Assembly: GCA_910583615.1 (NCBI GenBank)
Contig: CAJTXP010000029.1
Span: 1 to 50,671, forward strand
DNA: 50,671 nucleotides
From: an uncultured Lachnospiraceae bacterium
GTDB lineage: Bacteria; Bacillota; Clostridia; Lachnospirales; Lachnospiraceae
Direction: 5' to 3'
Shown here piece by piece: positions 19,184 through 26,713 of this stretch (the stretch's first letter is position 1; each line of letters opens with the position of its first letter). The notes beneath the pieces are model-generated. The model saw only the letters and a list, made by a program, of their open reading frames with translations. It ran no database searches and had not been told where the DNA came from. Position numbers and translations under genes: made by a program.

Positions 19184-19212
19184 AGTCTAAACGCTGTGGT
19201 TCCCTTTGTCAA
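19184..19212 (-). promoter_or_regulatory. Sigma-A promoter of the T-box unit
   Basis: A perfect TTGACA (19212-19207), a 17-bp spacer and TAGACT (19189-19184) lie on the minus strand immediately upstream of the T-box leader. Confidence 0.8.
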
Positions 19213-19229
19213 GGGCTATCCGATGTTTT

Positions 19230-21029
19230 TTATCCCTGACCGGCAATCTGATCTGCCAGATCGCTCAGATAGAGGTATCTTTCCATCTTCTTCTCCAGAA
19301 GCTTTTCCTTCGCCTCCTTCTCCTGTGTCAGCCTGTTCAGCTCCACGAAATCGGTTGCTGCACGCTCAATTTTTTTCTCCAGACCCGAGATCTCATTTTC
19401 AATCTCCTCGATTTCCAGCTCTATGGTCTCATAGTCTTTCTGTTCCTGCCAGGTGAATTTTAATTTTGCCGTTTTGACCTTCTCTGTTTTCCCCGACAGA
19501 GTTTTCTTTTCCGGTTCTGAAAGATCCTTCGCTTTTTCCTCCTGCTGTCTTGCTTCCAGATAATCGGAATATCCTCCTTCATACTGGCGAAGGATCCCGT
19601 TACCCTCAAATGCAAACAGCCGGCTGGCAGTTTTATCCAGAAAATAACGGTCATGGGACACCATGATCAGAATTCCGGGAAAACTCTCCAGATAATCTTC
19701 CAGTATGGCAAGCGTCTGAATATCCAGATCGTTGGTCGGTTCATCCAGAAGCAGGACATTAGGCGCTTCCATGAGCACCTTCAGCAGATAAAGCCTGCGC
19801 TTCTCTCCTCCTGACAGCTTTCCGATCAGCGAATGCTGAAGCGCTCCGTCAAACAGAAACCGTTCCAGCATCATGGAAGCAGAAATACTGCCGTCCTCTG
19901 TCTGCACATATTCGGCCGTATCCCTGATATAGTCGATGACTTTCTGTCCGGGATCCAGATACTCATTCTCCTGTGAAAAGTAACCGATCTTGACGGTAGG
20001 CCCTTTGATCACTTCTCCCCGGTCCGGCTCTTCCAGCCCCATGATGATCTTCATCATGGTCGTCTTGCCGCATCCGTTCGGACCTACGAATCCGATTCGG
20101 TCTTTCTTTCGGAATGCATAGCCAAAATCAGAGATCAGTGTTTCCTGCCCGTAACTTTTCGTAATTCCCGAAAGTTCCAGCGTCTTTTTTCCCAACCGGG
20201 AAGACACGGTGTTCATCTCCACCTTCTGATCCTGAACCGGGGCCTTCGTAGCGCCTTTAAGCGCCTCATACCTCTGGATATGTGCTTTTTGCTTTGTGGA
20301 ACGCGCCCGCGCCCCGCGGCGCATCCATTCCAGTTCGATTCGCAGAATATTCCTGTTTTTCCGGTAAGCCGCCTGCTCCTGCTCCTCCCGCCTGGTCTTC
20401 GCCTCCAGATATCCCTCAAAATTCGTCTGATACTGATACAGCTTTCCCCGATGAATCTCCACGATCCGATTGCATACCCGGTCCAGAAAATAGCGGTCGT
20501 GGGTGACCATCACAAGCGCTCCCTTTCTCCGGATCAGCGCCTGCTCCAGCCAGAGGATCATCTCACTGTTTAAATGATTGGTCGGTTCATCCAGAAGAAG
20601 GATGTCACAGGGTGCTGTCAGGGCAGCGGCCAGAGCCGCCATCTTCTTCTGTCCCCCGGACAGGTGATCGATCACCTCGTTTTCGTTTTCAAACCCCATC
20701 AGATTCAGGATCTCTTTTCCCTCTCCTGCGATACTCCACTCATTATCCTCCGTCCGGTTGGCTGTCACCACATAATCATAGAGGGTAATACCTTCGGGAA
20801 ATTCCGGATTCTGAGGCAGATAACGGACATAGACCCGGTTCCCTTTCACAACTTCGCCTTCATCCGGTTCTTCCACTCCCGCCAGTATCCGCAGCAGCGT
20901 CGATTTCCCGGTGCCGTTGACGCCCACGACGCCTGTCTTGTCCTGCTCCTCGATACTGAAATCAATGCCGGAAAAAAGCTCCCTGTCCGTAAAACTCTTC
21001 CGGATCTCCTTTGCTGTCAATAAGTTCAT
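19230..21029 (-). CDS. ABC-F family ATPase, Uup-like
   Basis: A 599-residue soluble protein with two ABC domains. Domain 1 has GVNGTGKST (about residues 36-44), LSGGQKKM and LLLDEPTNHLNSE. Domain 2 has GPNGCGKTT (about 316-324), LSGGEKRR and LLLDEPTNDLD. The C-terminal about 80 residues form a charged coiled coil (KLKFTWQEQKDYETIELEI, EEIENEISGLEKKIERAA), the arrangement of Uup-type ABC-F proteins, which act at ribosomes or on DNA-replication intermediates. It starts 3 bp after the upstream AAA/TPR gene, so the two are co-transcribed. No terminator is seen between its stop and the T-box promoter, so read-through into the T-box unit is possible. Confidence 0.9.
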   Translation of the reverse strand: MNLLTAKEIRKSFTDRELFSGIDFSIEEQDKTGVVGVNGTGKSTLLRILAGVEEPDEGEVVKGNRVYVRYLPQNPEFPEGITLYDYVVTANRTEDNEWSIAGEGKEILNLMGFENENEVIDHLSGGQKKMAALAAALTAPCDILLLDEPTNHLNSEMILWLEQALIRRKGALVMVTHDRYFLDRVCNRIVEIHRGKLYQYQTNFEGYLEAKTRREEQEQAAYRKNRNILRIELEWMRRGARARSTKQKAHIQRYEALKGATKAPVQDQKVEMNTVSSRLGKKTLELSGITKSYGQETLISDFGYAFRKKDRIGFVGPNGCGKTTMMKIIMGLEEPDRGEVIKGPTVKIGYFSQENEYLDPGQKVIDYIRDTAEYVQTEDGSISASMMLERFLFDGALQHSLIGKLSGGEKRRLYLLKVLMEAPNVLLLDEPTNDLDIQTLAILEDYLESFPGILIMVSHDRYFLDKTASRLFAFEGNGILRQYEGGYSDYLEARQQEEKAKDLSEPEKKTLSGKTEKVKTAKLKFTWQEQKDYETIELEIEEIENEISGLEKKIERAATDFVELNRLTQEKEAKEKLLEKKMERYLYLSDLADQIAGQG

Positions 21030-21032
21030 ATC

Positions 21033-23504
21033 CTACTCCATAAAATCTGCTTCTCTCAGCAGACGGTTGCCAAATTCGTCCACACTTCTCCTGGTGATCC
21101 GGTTCAGCACATGGCGGATGCTTCCTTTTTCTGCATGTTCAATCGCACTGTCAATGATTTCCTTTACTTCAGCAACCGTGACCAGATGGTCATTGGTCTG
21201 CCTGCTCCCGATCCGGTCATACAGCGCCAGCTTCCCAAATTCATCAAAAGAGTATTCCTGTTCCAGTGCATAAGAAGTTCCAAAAGCCACCAGTTCATCG
21301 TTGGTGAACACCGGAATATCGATACTGTGTTCAAATTTGGAAGCAAAATTCTTATTCTTATGAAACAGCCGTTCAATCTCTTCTGCTGAATCCTCCAGGA
21401 TAACCAGAAGTCCCCCTGTATCCGTCTCCATGGCGAGACTCAGCGCCATCATAGTCGCATCCGAAAGCCCTCCGGCGCCTTCTATGATCAGAGCGCCGCC
21501 TTTCAGCCGGGTAAGCACCTCATAAACATCCTTTGTATTCAGTTTCTGCCCGCTGATCTTCGCCACCTTGTTTCCGCCGATCTGCTGCTGTTTCTGAAGC
21601 GCCTTTACAATGTCGATCGCAAGAGTCGTCTTTCCATTTCCCTGTTTTCCGGTAACGATGAGATTCCCCCTGGACGAATTTGTCATCCCATCTCTGGAAT
21701 CCCCTTTGAACAGCACCGACAGCTGCTGGCTCATGCCTTTCACAGAAGTGAAATAAGCAAAAAGTCTTGCCTGCTCCTGCGTCAGATGCCCGGAATTAAC
21801 CGCCATCTCAGAGACCTCTGCCGCCAGAGAACGTTCCAGTTCCTGAATCATATTCAGAGATGTTGTATCACCTGACAGTTTCTTTTTCCCCGTGCCGGAG
21901 GAAGAATCTTCCACAATCTCAATTGCAAGTTCTTCCTCCTCTTCGATCCCGGCATCCAGATCCTGCAGAGAATCATTCTCCGTTACAGCTGCTTCTTCTG
22001 TTTTCTTTTCTTCTTTCGTTTTCTTTTCTTCATCCGCTTCTTTAAGGATCCGCTGTACGTCCTCCGGAATCACATCTGAGACTCCTTCGATCAGCTTCAT
22101 AAGCTCCGCCGTTTCCTGCTTTACCTTTTCCCTGCGTTTCTGTTCTTCCCTGGCGCCTGCTTCCAGAAGCGCTTCCGTTTTTGCCTTTTTCTGTTCCCAA
22201 TCGTCAAGGATCTCATCAACGCTCAACGGCCCTGTGCCTGTCGGTTCCGGCTCTTCTTCTGCTTCCTGTTCCGCCTCTTCTGTAAAGCCAAGTTCCGGCA
22301 GTTCGATCGTTCCGTCCTCACGGAAGTCGGGTTCCGGTTCTTCCTCTGCTTCTTCTCCAAAGCCAAGTTCCGGCAGTTCGATCGTTCCGTCTTCACGAAA
22401 GTCAGGTTCCGATTCCGGCTCTTCTTCGGGTTCTTCCTCTTCTTCCTCTACATCTTCTCCAAAGCCAAGTTCCGGCAGTTCGATCGTTCCGTCTTCACGA
22501 AAATCAGGTTCCGGTTCCGGCTCTTCTTCGGATTCTTCCTCTGCTTCTTCTCCAAAGCCAAGTTCCGGCAGTTCGATCGTTCCGTCTTCACGGAAGTCAG
22601 GTTCCGGTTCTTCTTCCTCTTCTTCCTCTACATCTTCTCCAAAGCCAAGTTCCGGCAGATCAATGGTTCCATCTTCACGAAAATCAGGTTCCGATTCCGG
22701 CTCTTTCTCCGGCTTCTCCACGGTTTCTTCCACATCCAGCTCCGGAAGATCAATGGTAGCATCTTCCTGCAAAAGCTCGTCCAGATTTCCGGCAAGCTCT
22801 GCCTGCAAATCCATGGTATTGAATCTGCCCGTGTCAAACTCCGTTACCTCCGGTTCTTCCAAGCCGCCTTCACGGACAGAAGAAACGGCATCTTTTACTT
22901 CATACTGATATTTTTCCTGCTGTGCTTCCGTCAACGGTTCATACTTCTGTTTCAACTTCAGCGCCTTTGCCACATATTCGCCCTCACTGAACCATAATAT
23001 CAGTTCATCGCACTCGCGGACACACTCATCCGGCATCCCTGCTTCATCATACAGAGACGCCAGTTCATATGCCCATTTTTCCTGATATTCATGCGTTTTA
23101 TATTCATTTAATATCTTGATCTGATCCTCCAGGCTGGAGCCCCGCTCCCTGTAGATCTGATATTTCAAAATAAAACGGCTCTGATCGTGAGGAGCAGCCT
23201 TCACAAATTCCCGGTACAGAGAAATCGCCTCATCAAAATTATGCATTCTGGTGCAGACTTCCGTCATCCGATACAGCAGCATACGGCCCACCGGCGCACG
23301 ATCATAAGCCATATCCAGAATCTCCATGCATTCCCCATATCGTTCTGTTTCCTCATAGATCTCACTGACCACGTACAGCATATTCACATTTTTCACACGA
23401 CGCCAGTCAATCGTATCTGCAATCTCTGCCGCTGCAGCATAGTCCTTTTTCTTAACCAGTTTCTCTATCTGCTCTGCTTTCAGGCGATATTCGTACTTAT
23501 CCAA
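21033..23504 (-). CDS. TPR and AAA-type ATPase protein with acidic tandem repeats
   Basis: An 823-residue modular protein. The N-terminal 210 residues are TPR-like helices (RLKAEQIEKLVKKKDYAAAAE, DEAISLYREFVKAAP). A very acidic middle part (about 230-430) holds five near-identical copies of PDFREDGTI(D/E)LPELGF separated by runs of Glu, plus a degenerate first copy (EDATIDLPELDVEE). A Lys/Glu-rich helical stretch follows. The C-terminal 250 residues are an AAA-like ATPase with Walker A IVTGKQGNGKTT (about 608-619) and Walker B-like GGALIIEGAGGL. Nothing identifies a substrate. The repeats look like a multivalent peptide motif that could bind a partner. It is first of a pair with the ABC-F gene (3-bp gap) and follows degV by 21 bp. 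Confidence 0.75.
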   Translation of the reverse strand: MDKYEYRLKAEQIEKLVKKKDYAAAAEIADTIDWRRVKNVNMLYVVSEIYEETERYGECMEILDMAYDRAPVGRMLLYRMTEVCTRMHNFDEAISLYREFVKAAPHDQSRFILKYQIYRERGSSLEDQIKILNEYKTHEYQEKWAYELASLYDEAGMPDECVRECDELILWFSEGEYVAKALKLKQKYEPLTEAQQEKYQYEVKDAVSSVREGGLEEPEVTEFDTGRFNTMDLQAELAGNLDELLQEDATIDLPELDVEETVEKPEKEPESEPDFREDGTIDLPELGFGEDVEEEEEEEPEPDFREDGTIELPELGFGEEAEEESEEEPEPEPDFREDGTIELPELGFGEDVEEEEEEPEEEPESEPDFREDGTIELPELGFGEEAEEEPEPDFREDGTIELPELGFTEEAEQEAEEEPEPTGTGPLSVDEILDDWEQKKAKTEALLEAGAREEQKRREKVKQETAELMKLIEGVSDVIPEDVQRILKEADEEKKTKEEKKTEEAAVTENDSLQDLDAGIEEEEELAIEIVEDSSSGTGKKKLSGDTTSLNMIQELERSLAAEVSEMAVNSGHLTQEQARLFAYFTSVKGMSQQLSVLFKGDSRDGMTNSSRGNLIVTGKQGNGKTTLAIDIVKALQKQQQIGGNKVAKISGQKLNTKDVYEVLTRLKGGALIIEGAGGLSDATMMALSLAMETDTGGLLVILEDSAEEIERLFHKNKNFASKFEHSIDIPVFTNDELVAFGTSYALEQEYSFDEFGKLALYDRIGSRQTNDHLVTVAEVKEIIDSAIEHAEKGSIRHVLNRITRRSVDEFGNRLLREADFME
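22250..22765 (-). repeat. In-frame tandem repeats encoding DFREDGTIELPELGF motifs
   Basis: Five copies of a roughly 55-nt conserved block (minus-strand GATTTTCGTGAAGACGGAAC and variants) are spaced by variable GAA/GAG runs. All are in frame and encode the acidic repeats of the TPR/AAA protein. Spacer lengths differ between copies, so copy number is likely to vary between strains. Confidence 0.85.
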
Positions 23505-23525
23505 TGAATCTTATCCCCATTTCCT

Positions 23526-24386
23526 TTATACTTCCACGATCCTGGAACATGCAACCGCAAGCGCTCCGTCACCAATATGGCATGCCACGCTCAGCGACAG
23601 TTCATTCACCAGCATGACCGGATATTCCGGAAATTCTGCTTCGATCTCCTTTTTAAATTCCAGAGCCTGCGCCTCATTGTTCGTATGGGCAACATCAATT
23701 CTCATCTTACAGCCGTCAAACCGCTTCTCCAGGTCACTGCGAATCGCATCCAGCATCACACGTTTTGCTGCGCTCATGGTACGAACCTTGGAAAACGCAT
23801 CCAGTCTCTCTCCCTGAATCTGCAGAACCGGCTTTAAACGCAGCATCGTGCCAAGCGCTGCAGCAGCCGGAGTGATCCTTCCGCCCTTCTTCAGATATTT
23901 TAAGGTAATCAGTGTAATGTAGATGCTCGCCTGCAGCGCCTCTTCTTCCAGTACCGTACGAATCTGAGCCGCGCTCTTCCCTGCCTTTGCCAGATTCTGT
24001 GCATCTATCACGGACGAGACCTGCGTGATGGAAATTCTCTGATTATTCACCACTTCTACTCTTCCATTGTAATCTTCAGCAAGCATCCTTGCCGTCTGGC
24101 AGCTCCCGCTGAGTCCGCTGGACATGGGAATATGCACGATCTCATCGTATTCTTTCAAAAGCCCGTCCCACATCTCCATCACTGATTCCGGCGATGGCTG
24201 GGAAGTAGATACGTCCGCATCCTTTTCCAGATACTCATAGAATTCTTTCGGAAACAGATCAACCCCATCCAGATATTCTTTTCCATTGATTAAAAACGGC
24301 ATGGGAAGCACATGGATCCCCATCTCTTTTGCCTTCTCCTGACTGATTCCACTGTTGCTGTCTGTGACAATCGCTATTTTACTCAT
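23526..24386 (-). CDS. DegV family fatty-acid-binding protein
   Basis: A 286-residue DegV/FakB-type protein. The N-terminal KIAIVTDSNSGISQEKAKEMG is the family signature, followed by DGVDLFPKEFYEYLE, the S-T-S-Q-P-S-P motif (DVSTSQPSPE) and HIPMSSGLSGSCQTARM. The C-terminal domain has NNQRISITQ and GALAVACSR. The family binds a single fatty acid; with FakA the FakB members feed exogenous fatty acids into lipids, though many DegV proteins are untested. The start is the second of two possible codons (ATG at 24386, GGGAG seven bases upstream). It has its own promoter at 24440-24468. Confidence 0.9.
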   Translation of the reverse strand: MSKIAIVTDSNSGISQEKAKEMGIHVLPMPFLINGKEYLDGVDLFPKEFYEYLEKDADVSTSQPSPESVMEMWDGLLKEYDEIVHIPMSSGLSGSCQTARMLAEDYNGRVEVVNNQRISITQVSSVIDAQNLAKAGKSAAQIRTVLEEEALQASIYITLITLKYLKKGGRITPAAAALGTMLRLKPVLQIQGERLDAFSKVRTMSAAKRVMLDAIRSDLEKRFDGCKMRIDVAHTNNEAQALEFKKEIEAEFPEYPVMLVNELSLSVACHIGDGALAVACSRIVEV

Positions 24387-24439
24387 CAAAATACTCCCAT
24401 CTGTTTTTTATACCTTACAGTTTTACAGTTTTTCGTCTT

Positions 24440-24468
24440 ATTATAGCAAAACATATTCCGGAAAACAA
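24440..24468 (-). promoter_or_regulatory. Sigma-A promoter for degV
   Basis: TTGTTT (24468-24463), a 17-bp spacer and a perfect TATAAT (24445-24440) lie on the minus strand. The -35 box lies in the U-run of the tRNA-Glu terminator. Confidence 0.65.
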
Positions 24469-24502
24469 GAATAGCAGAAACCTTTTTACCGGTTTCTGCT
24501 AT
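24464..24502 (-). terminator. Terminator of the tRNA-Glu gene
   Basis: On the minus strand a perfect 12-bp stem ATAGCAGAAACC/GGTTTCTGCTAT with an 8-base loop is followed by TCTTGTTTTCC. It begins 10 bp after the tRNA. Confidence 0.75.
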
Positions 24503-24511
24503 CTCTTTGCG

Positions 24512-24583
24512 CAGTAGATAGGGGAATCGAACCCCTGTTTCCGCCGTGAGAGGGCGGCGTCTTAACCCCTTGACCAATCTACC
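24512..24583 (-). tRNA. tRNA-Glu (anticodon CTC)
   Basis: A 72-nt cloverleaf read on the minus strand. The acceptor stem is GGTAGAT/ATCTACT with a G-T pair at the end. The D arm has GGTCAAGGGGTTAAGAC. The anticodon arm is CCGCC-CTCTCAC-GGCGG with CTC at the anticodon position. The T arm is AGGGG-TTCGATT-CCCCT. No CCA is encoded. The CTC anticodon reads GAG. Confidence 0.93.
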
Positions 24584-24612
24584 ATATTCTTTCCTGTCCT
24601 GTCGACTTGATT

Positions 24613-24641
24613 ACTATATCACATGTTTTTTTAAAAAGCAA
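24613..24641 (-). promoter_or_regulatory. Sigma-A promoter for tRNA-Glu
   Basis: TTGCTT (24641-24636), a 17-bp spacer and TATAGT (24618-24613) lie on the minus strand, about 30 bp upstream of the mature tRNA 5' end. Confidence 0.7.
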
Positions 24642-24667
24642 GTCTTTTTTTAATTTTTTACATAATT
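24638..24667 (+). promoter_or_regulatory. Sigma-G/sigma-F-like promoter for spoVAE
   Basis: GCAAG (24638-24642), an 18-bp T-rich spacer and CATAATT (24661-24667) resemble the forespore consensus GHATR-N18-CATWHTA known for spoVA genes. It overlaps the divergent tRNA-Glu promoter and lies 42 bp upstream of the spoVAE start. Confidence 0.55.
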
Positions 24668-24708
24668 TTTTTCTATCCTGCAGACACTGTAAAAAAGGAG
24701 TGAACAAT

Positions 24709-25065
24709 ATGGATTATATGAATGCATTCTGGGTAGGAGGGCTGATCTGTGCCCTCGTACAGATCCTGATGGAAAAAACCAAACTGATGCCCGGTAGAAT
24801 CATGGTGCTGCTGGTCTGCAGCGGCGCCGTGCTTGGCGCTGTCGGCCTGTACGGACCTTTTCAGGAATATGCAGGCGCCGGCGCCAGCGTTCCGCTGCTC
24901 GGCTTCGGAAATACCCTGTGGAAAGGCATTCGCGAAGCTGTCGATTCAGATGGATTCATCGGCATCTTCAAAGGCGGTTTCACAGCCAGCGCTGCAGGCA
25001 TCTGCGCCGCACTGGTGTTCGGCTATCTTGCAAGCCTGATCTTTGATTCCAAAATGAAAAAATAA
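24709..25065 (+). CDS. spoVAE: Stage V sporulation protein AE
   Basis: A 118-residue membrane protein opening YMNAFWVGGLICALVQILME and continuing with KTKLMPGRIMVLLVCSGAVLG, VPLLGFGNTLWKGIREAV and GGFTASAAGICAALVFGYLAS. Together these match SpoVAE (the SpoVAEb form), a subunit of the dipicolinate channel of the spore inner membrane. The ATG at 24709 is chosen because AAAAGGAG lies eight bases upstream; the frame extends to 24607 but without a ribosome binding site. It is an orphan here: the usual partners spoVAC and spoVAD are not adjacent, and spoVAA-spoVAB lie 15 kb away. A sigma-G-like promoter precedes it and a strong terminator follows. Confidence 0.88.
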   Translation: MDYMNAFWVGGLICALVQILMEKTKLMPGRIMVLLVCSGAVLGAVGLYGPFQEYAGAGASVPLLGFGNTLWKGIREAVDSDGFIGIFKGGFTASAAGICAALVFGYLASLIFDSKMKK

Positions 25066-25085
25066 ACGATATATCAGAGACTGAT

Positions 25086-25139
25086 GCAAAAACGCCCCTG
25101 CCTGCGTGCCCGGCACATAAGGCGGGGGGCGTCTTTTTG
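25086..25139. terminator. Bidirectional terminator between spoVAE and queT
   Basis: GCAAAAACGCCCCTGCC (25087-25103) pairs with GGCGGGGGGCGTCTTTTTGC (25120-25139), leaving T-runs on both strands. It serves the convergent genes spoVAE and queT. Confidence 0.8.
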
Positions 25140-25169
25140 CACAGCATTACTCATTTTTCAGGATTCCTG

Positions 25170-25664
25170 TCAGCGCTGTATACCGGCTGCCGGAAAGATA
25201 TGCCTGTAACGCACCAGAACGTTCAACAATACCGTTCCCAGTACGCCAACTGCAATCACTTCCCCAATCCCTACCGTCAGCATCAGAAAAGGGAACGGAA
25301 GCGGCACGCCATATCCATAACGCAGCACAAAAGGCACGATCAGCGTATTCGCAATGATCGGGGGAAGCAGCACCAGAATCCGGCTTCTTCTCAGATACCA
25401 GGAGCCGGCTGCTCCCAGCAGTGTCGCCAGACTTCCAAACACCATATCCACCAGAACCGAACCGCCGATCATGTTGGACAAAAAGCATCCGATAAAAAGT
25501 CCCGGTATGGCTGCCGGCGTAAAGAACGGAAGAATCGCCAGCGCTTCCGCCACACGCACCTGTACTTCCCCATAGCTGATCGGGGCAAATGCAATGCACA
25601 ATACCACATAGACGGCTGCAATCAGAGCTGCCTGAGTAAGAAATGTTACCTTGTTTTCCTTCAT
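25170..25664 (-). CDS. queT: Queuosine precursor transporter, QueT family
   Basis: A 164-residue integral membrane protein of the QueT family. It shows ALIAAVYVVLCIAFAPISYGE, QVRVAEALAILPFFTPAAIPG, LFIGCFLSNMIGGSVLVDMVF, SLATLLGAAGSWYLRR and a last helix VGIGEVIAVGVLGTVLLN. The motif YGEVQVRVAEAL is characteristic. These proteins are substrate-binding (S) components of ECF-type importers for queuosine precursors, so ECF ATPases encoded elsewhere would be needed. The assignment is reinforced by a preQ1-I type aptamer directly upstream whose 3' end overlaps the ribosome binding site. A strong sigma-A promoter lies about 50 bp further upstream. Confidence 0.88.
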   Translation of the reverse strand: MKENKVTFLTQAALIAAVYVVLCIAFAPISYGEVQVRVAEALAILPFFTPAAIPGLFIGCFLSNMIGGSVLVDMVFGSLATLLGAAGSWYLRRSRILVLLPPIIANTLIVPFVLRYGYGVPLPFPFLMLTVGIGEVIAVGVLGTVLLNVLVRYRHIFPAAGIQR

Positions 25665-25674
25665 ATTCTATTGT

Positions 25675-25718
25675 CTCCTTTAGTTTTGTTTTACGTCAGG
25701 AAGGTCTCGAACTGACGT
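25675..25718 (-). promoter_or_regulatory. PreQ1-I riboswitch controlling queT
   Basis: Read on the minus strand: P1 is CGTCAG (25717-25712) pairing with CTGACG (25699-25694), with loop TTCGAGACCTTC between. The A-rich tail TAAAACAAAACTAA then runs straight into AGGAG. This agrees with the class I preQ1 pattern (P1, TTC-N-AG loop, A-rich tail ending ACTAA). Ligand binding would sequester the ribosome binding site at 25680-25675, so control is probably translational. The downstream gene is a queuosine-precursor transporter. Confidence 0.82.
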
Positions 25719-25764
25719 TGTATTTTGGGAAAAATCCTGATTTTACAGGCTTTTCCGAAATCTT

Positions 25765-25792
25765 ATTATAAAGAAATCCGGGGAAATGTCAA
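25765..25792 (-). promoter_or_regulatory. Sigma-A promoter of queT
   Basis: Perfect TTGACA (25792-25787) and perfect TATAAT (25770-25765) lie 16 bp apart on the minus strand. The preQ1 aptamer begins about 50 bp downstream. Confidence 0.8.
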
Positions 25793-25820
25793 GTATTGAC
25801 TCAACTTTTGACAATTTCAG

Positions 25821-25863
25821 CCGAAGCGAACAGACCTGTCCGGATGAGACGGACAAAGTAACG
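25821..25863 (+). mobile_element. Solo core fragment of the hairpin element family (copy E)
   Basis: GCGAACAGACCTGTCCGGAT followed by GAGACGGAC matches the apical core of copies C and D with three or so changes. It continues AAAGTAACG, the same right-end sequence as copies C and D. The left arm and the middle stems are absent. It lies between the divergent queT and PAP2 promoters. Confidence 0.55.
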
Positions 25864-25905
25864 TCTTTTTCAGATTTTCTTAAGAAATCTTTGTTTTTTC
25901 TGCTA

Positions 25906-25934
25906 TTGTTTTCGAAAAATACATATGCTATCAT
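25906..25934 (+). promoter_or_regulatory. Sigma-A promoter of the PAP2 gene
   Basis: TTGTTT (25906-25911), a 17-bp spacer and TATCAT (25929-25934) lie about 48 bp upstream of the start codon. Confidence 0.6.
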
Positions 25935-25981
25935 TAGCAAAGATTTATTACAGATCATTGATATATCTGGAGGAAATTAAG

Positions 25982-26713
25982 GTGAAAAGGTACAAAGCAT
26001 TTTTAAAAGACTATCCGCATGCATGGACAATCCTGTATTTTGCAGTATACATTACATGGTTTATCTGGCTCGAGAATCGGGAGAGCCTGCCCTACCATGT
26101 GATCCATTTCCCACTGGATGACCTCATCCCATTCTGTGAATATTTTGTCATCCCCTATTTTCTCTGGTTTGCTTACATTGCTGCCGTTTTCATCTGGCTG
26201 TTCTTTAAAGACCGGGAAAACTTTTACAAATATATTGTATTCCTCTATACCGGTATGACACTGTTCCTGGTTGTGTCCACCTTCTATCCCAACGGACACC
26301 TGCTGAGACCCGCGGAGTTTGAACGGGATAATATTTTCATCCGAATGGTATGCTTTTTGTACTGGGCTGACACATCCACCAATATCCTGCCCAGCATCCA
26401 TGTGTTCAACTCCATCGCAGCGCACCTGGCCGTCGTTCACCTTGAGGATTTCCGATACAAAAAATGGACAGTCCGATGTTCACAGCTTTTGTGTATATCC
26501 ATCATCCTGTCCACCATGTTTTTGAAGCAGCACTCCTGCGTGGATGTAATCCTTGGGATCGCCCTGGCCGCCGCCATGAACCAGTTTGTGTATGAATCCG
26601 GCTTCTTAGTTAAAGCCCATGACCTTGTTAGCAAGCCTGTACGCGAACACAGAGACCTTTCTCCCGCCTTTTCCAGGAAGATTCATGGCCCTGCCAAAGA
26701 TGCCGAAATATAA
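25982..26713 (+). CDS. PAP2-superfamily membrane phosphatase
   Basis: A 243-residue membrane protein with about six hydrophobic segments (WTILYFAVYITWFIWL, YFLWFAYIAAVFIWLFF, YIVFLYTGMTLFLVVSTFYP and others). PAP2-type active-site motifs are STNILPSIHVFNS (about residue 138) and FLKQHSCVDVILGI (about 182), which supply the two histidines and the aspartate. The closest architecture is the phosphatidic-acid-phosphatase/inositolphosphotransferase type that acts on lipid phosphates at the membrane. The start is the GTG at 25982 with GGAGG eight bases upstream. The frame from 25925 overlaps the promoter. Its last 108 bp overlap the end of the convergent glycosyltransferase gene. Confidence 0.83.
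   Translation: MKRYKAFLKDYPHAWTILYFAVYITWFIWLENRESLPYHVIHFPLDDLIPFCEYFVIPYFLWFAYIAAVFIWLFFKDRENFYKYIVFLYTGMTLFLVVSTFYPNGHLLRPAEFERDNIFIRMVCFLYWADTSTNILPSIHVFNSIAAHLAVVHLEDFRYKKWTVRCSQLLCISIILSTMFLKQHSCVDVILGIALAAAMNQFVYESGFLVKAHDLVSKPVREHRDLSPAFSRKIHGPAKDAEI

Noticed and set aside
21861..22830. CRISPR array
   Set aside because: The repeated blocks are in-frame coding repeats with variable Glu-codon spacers and no unique spacers of constant length.
21892..22908. Serine-rich 338-codon ORF with apparent repeats
   Set aside because: It is the complement of the Glu-rich repeats of the TPR/AAA protein (GAA/GAG read as TTC/CTC and shifted).
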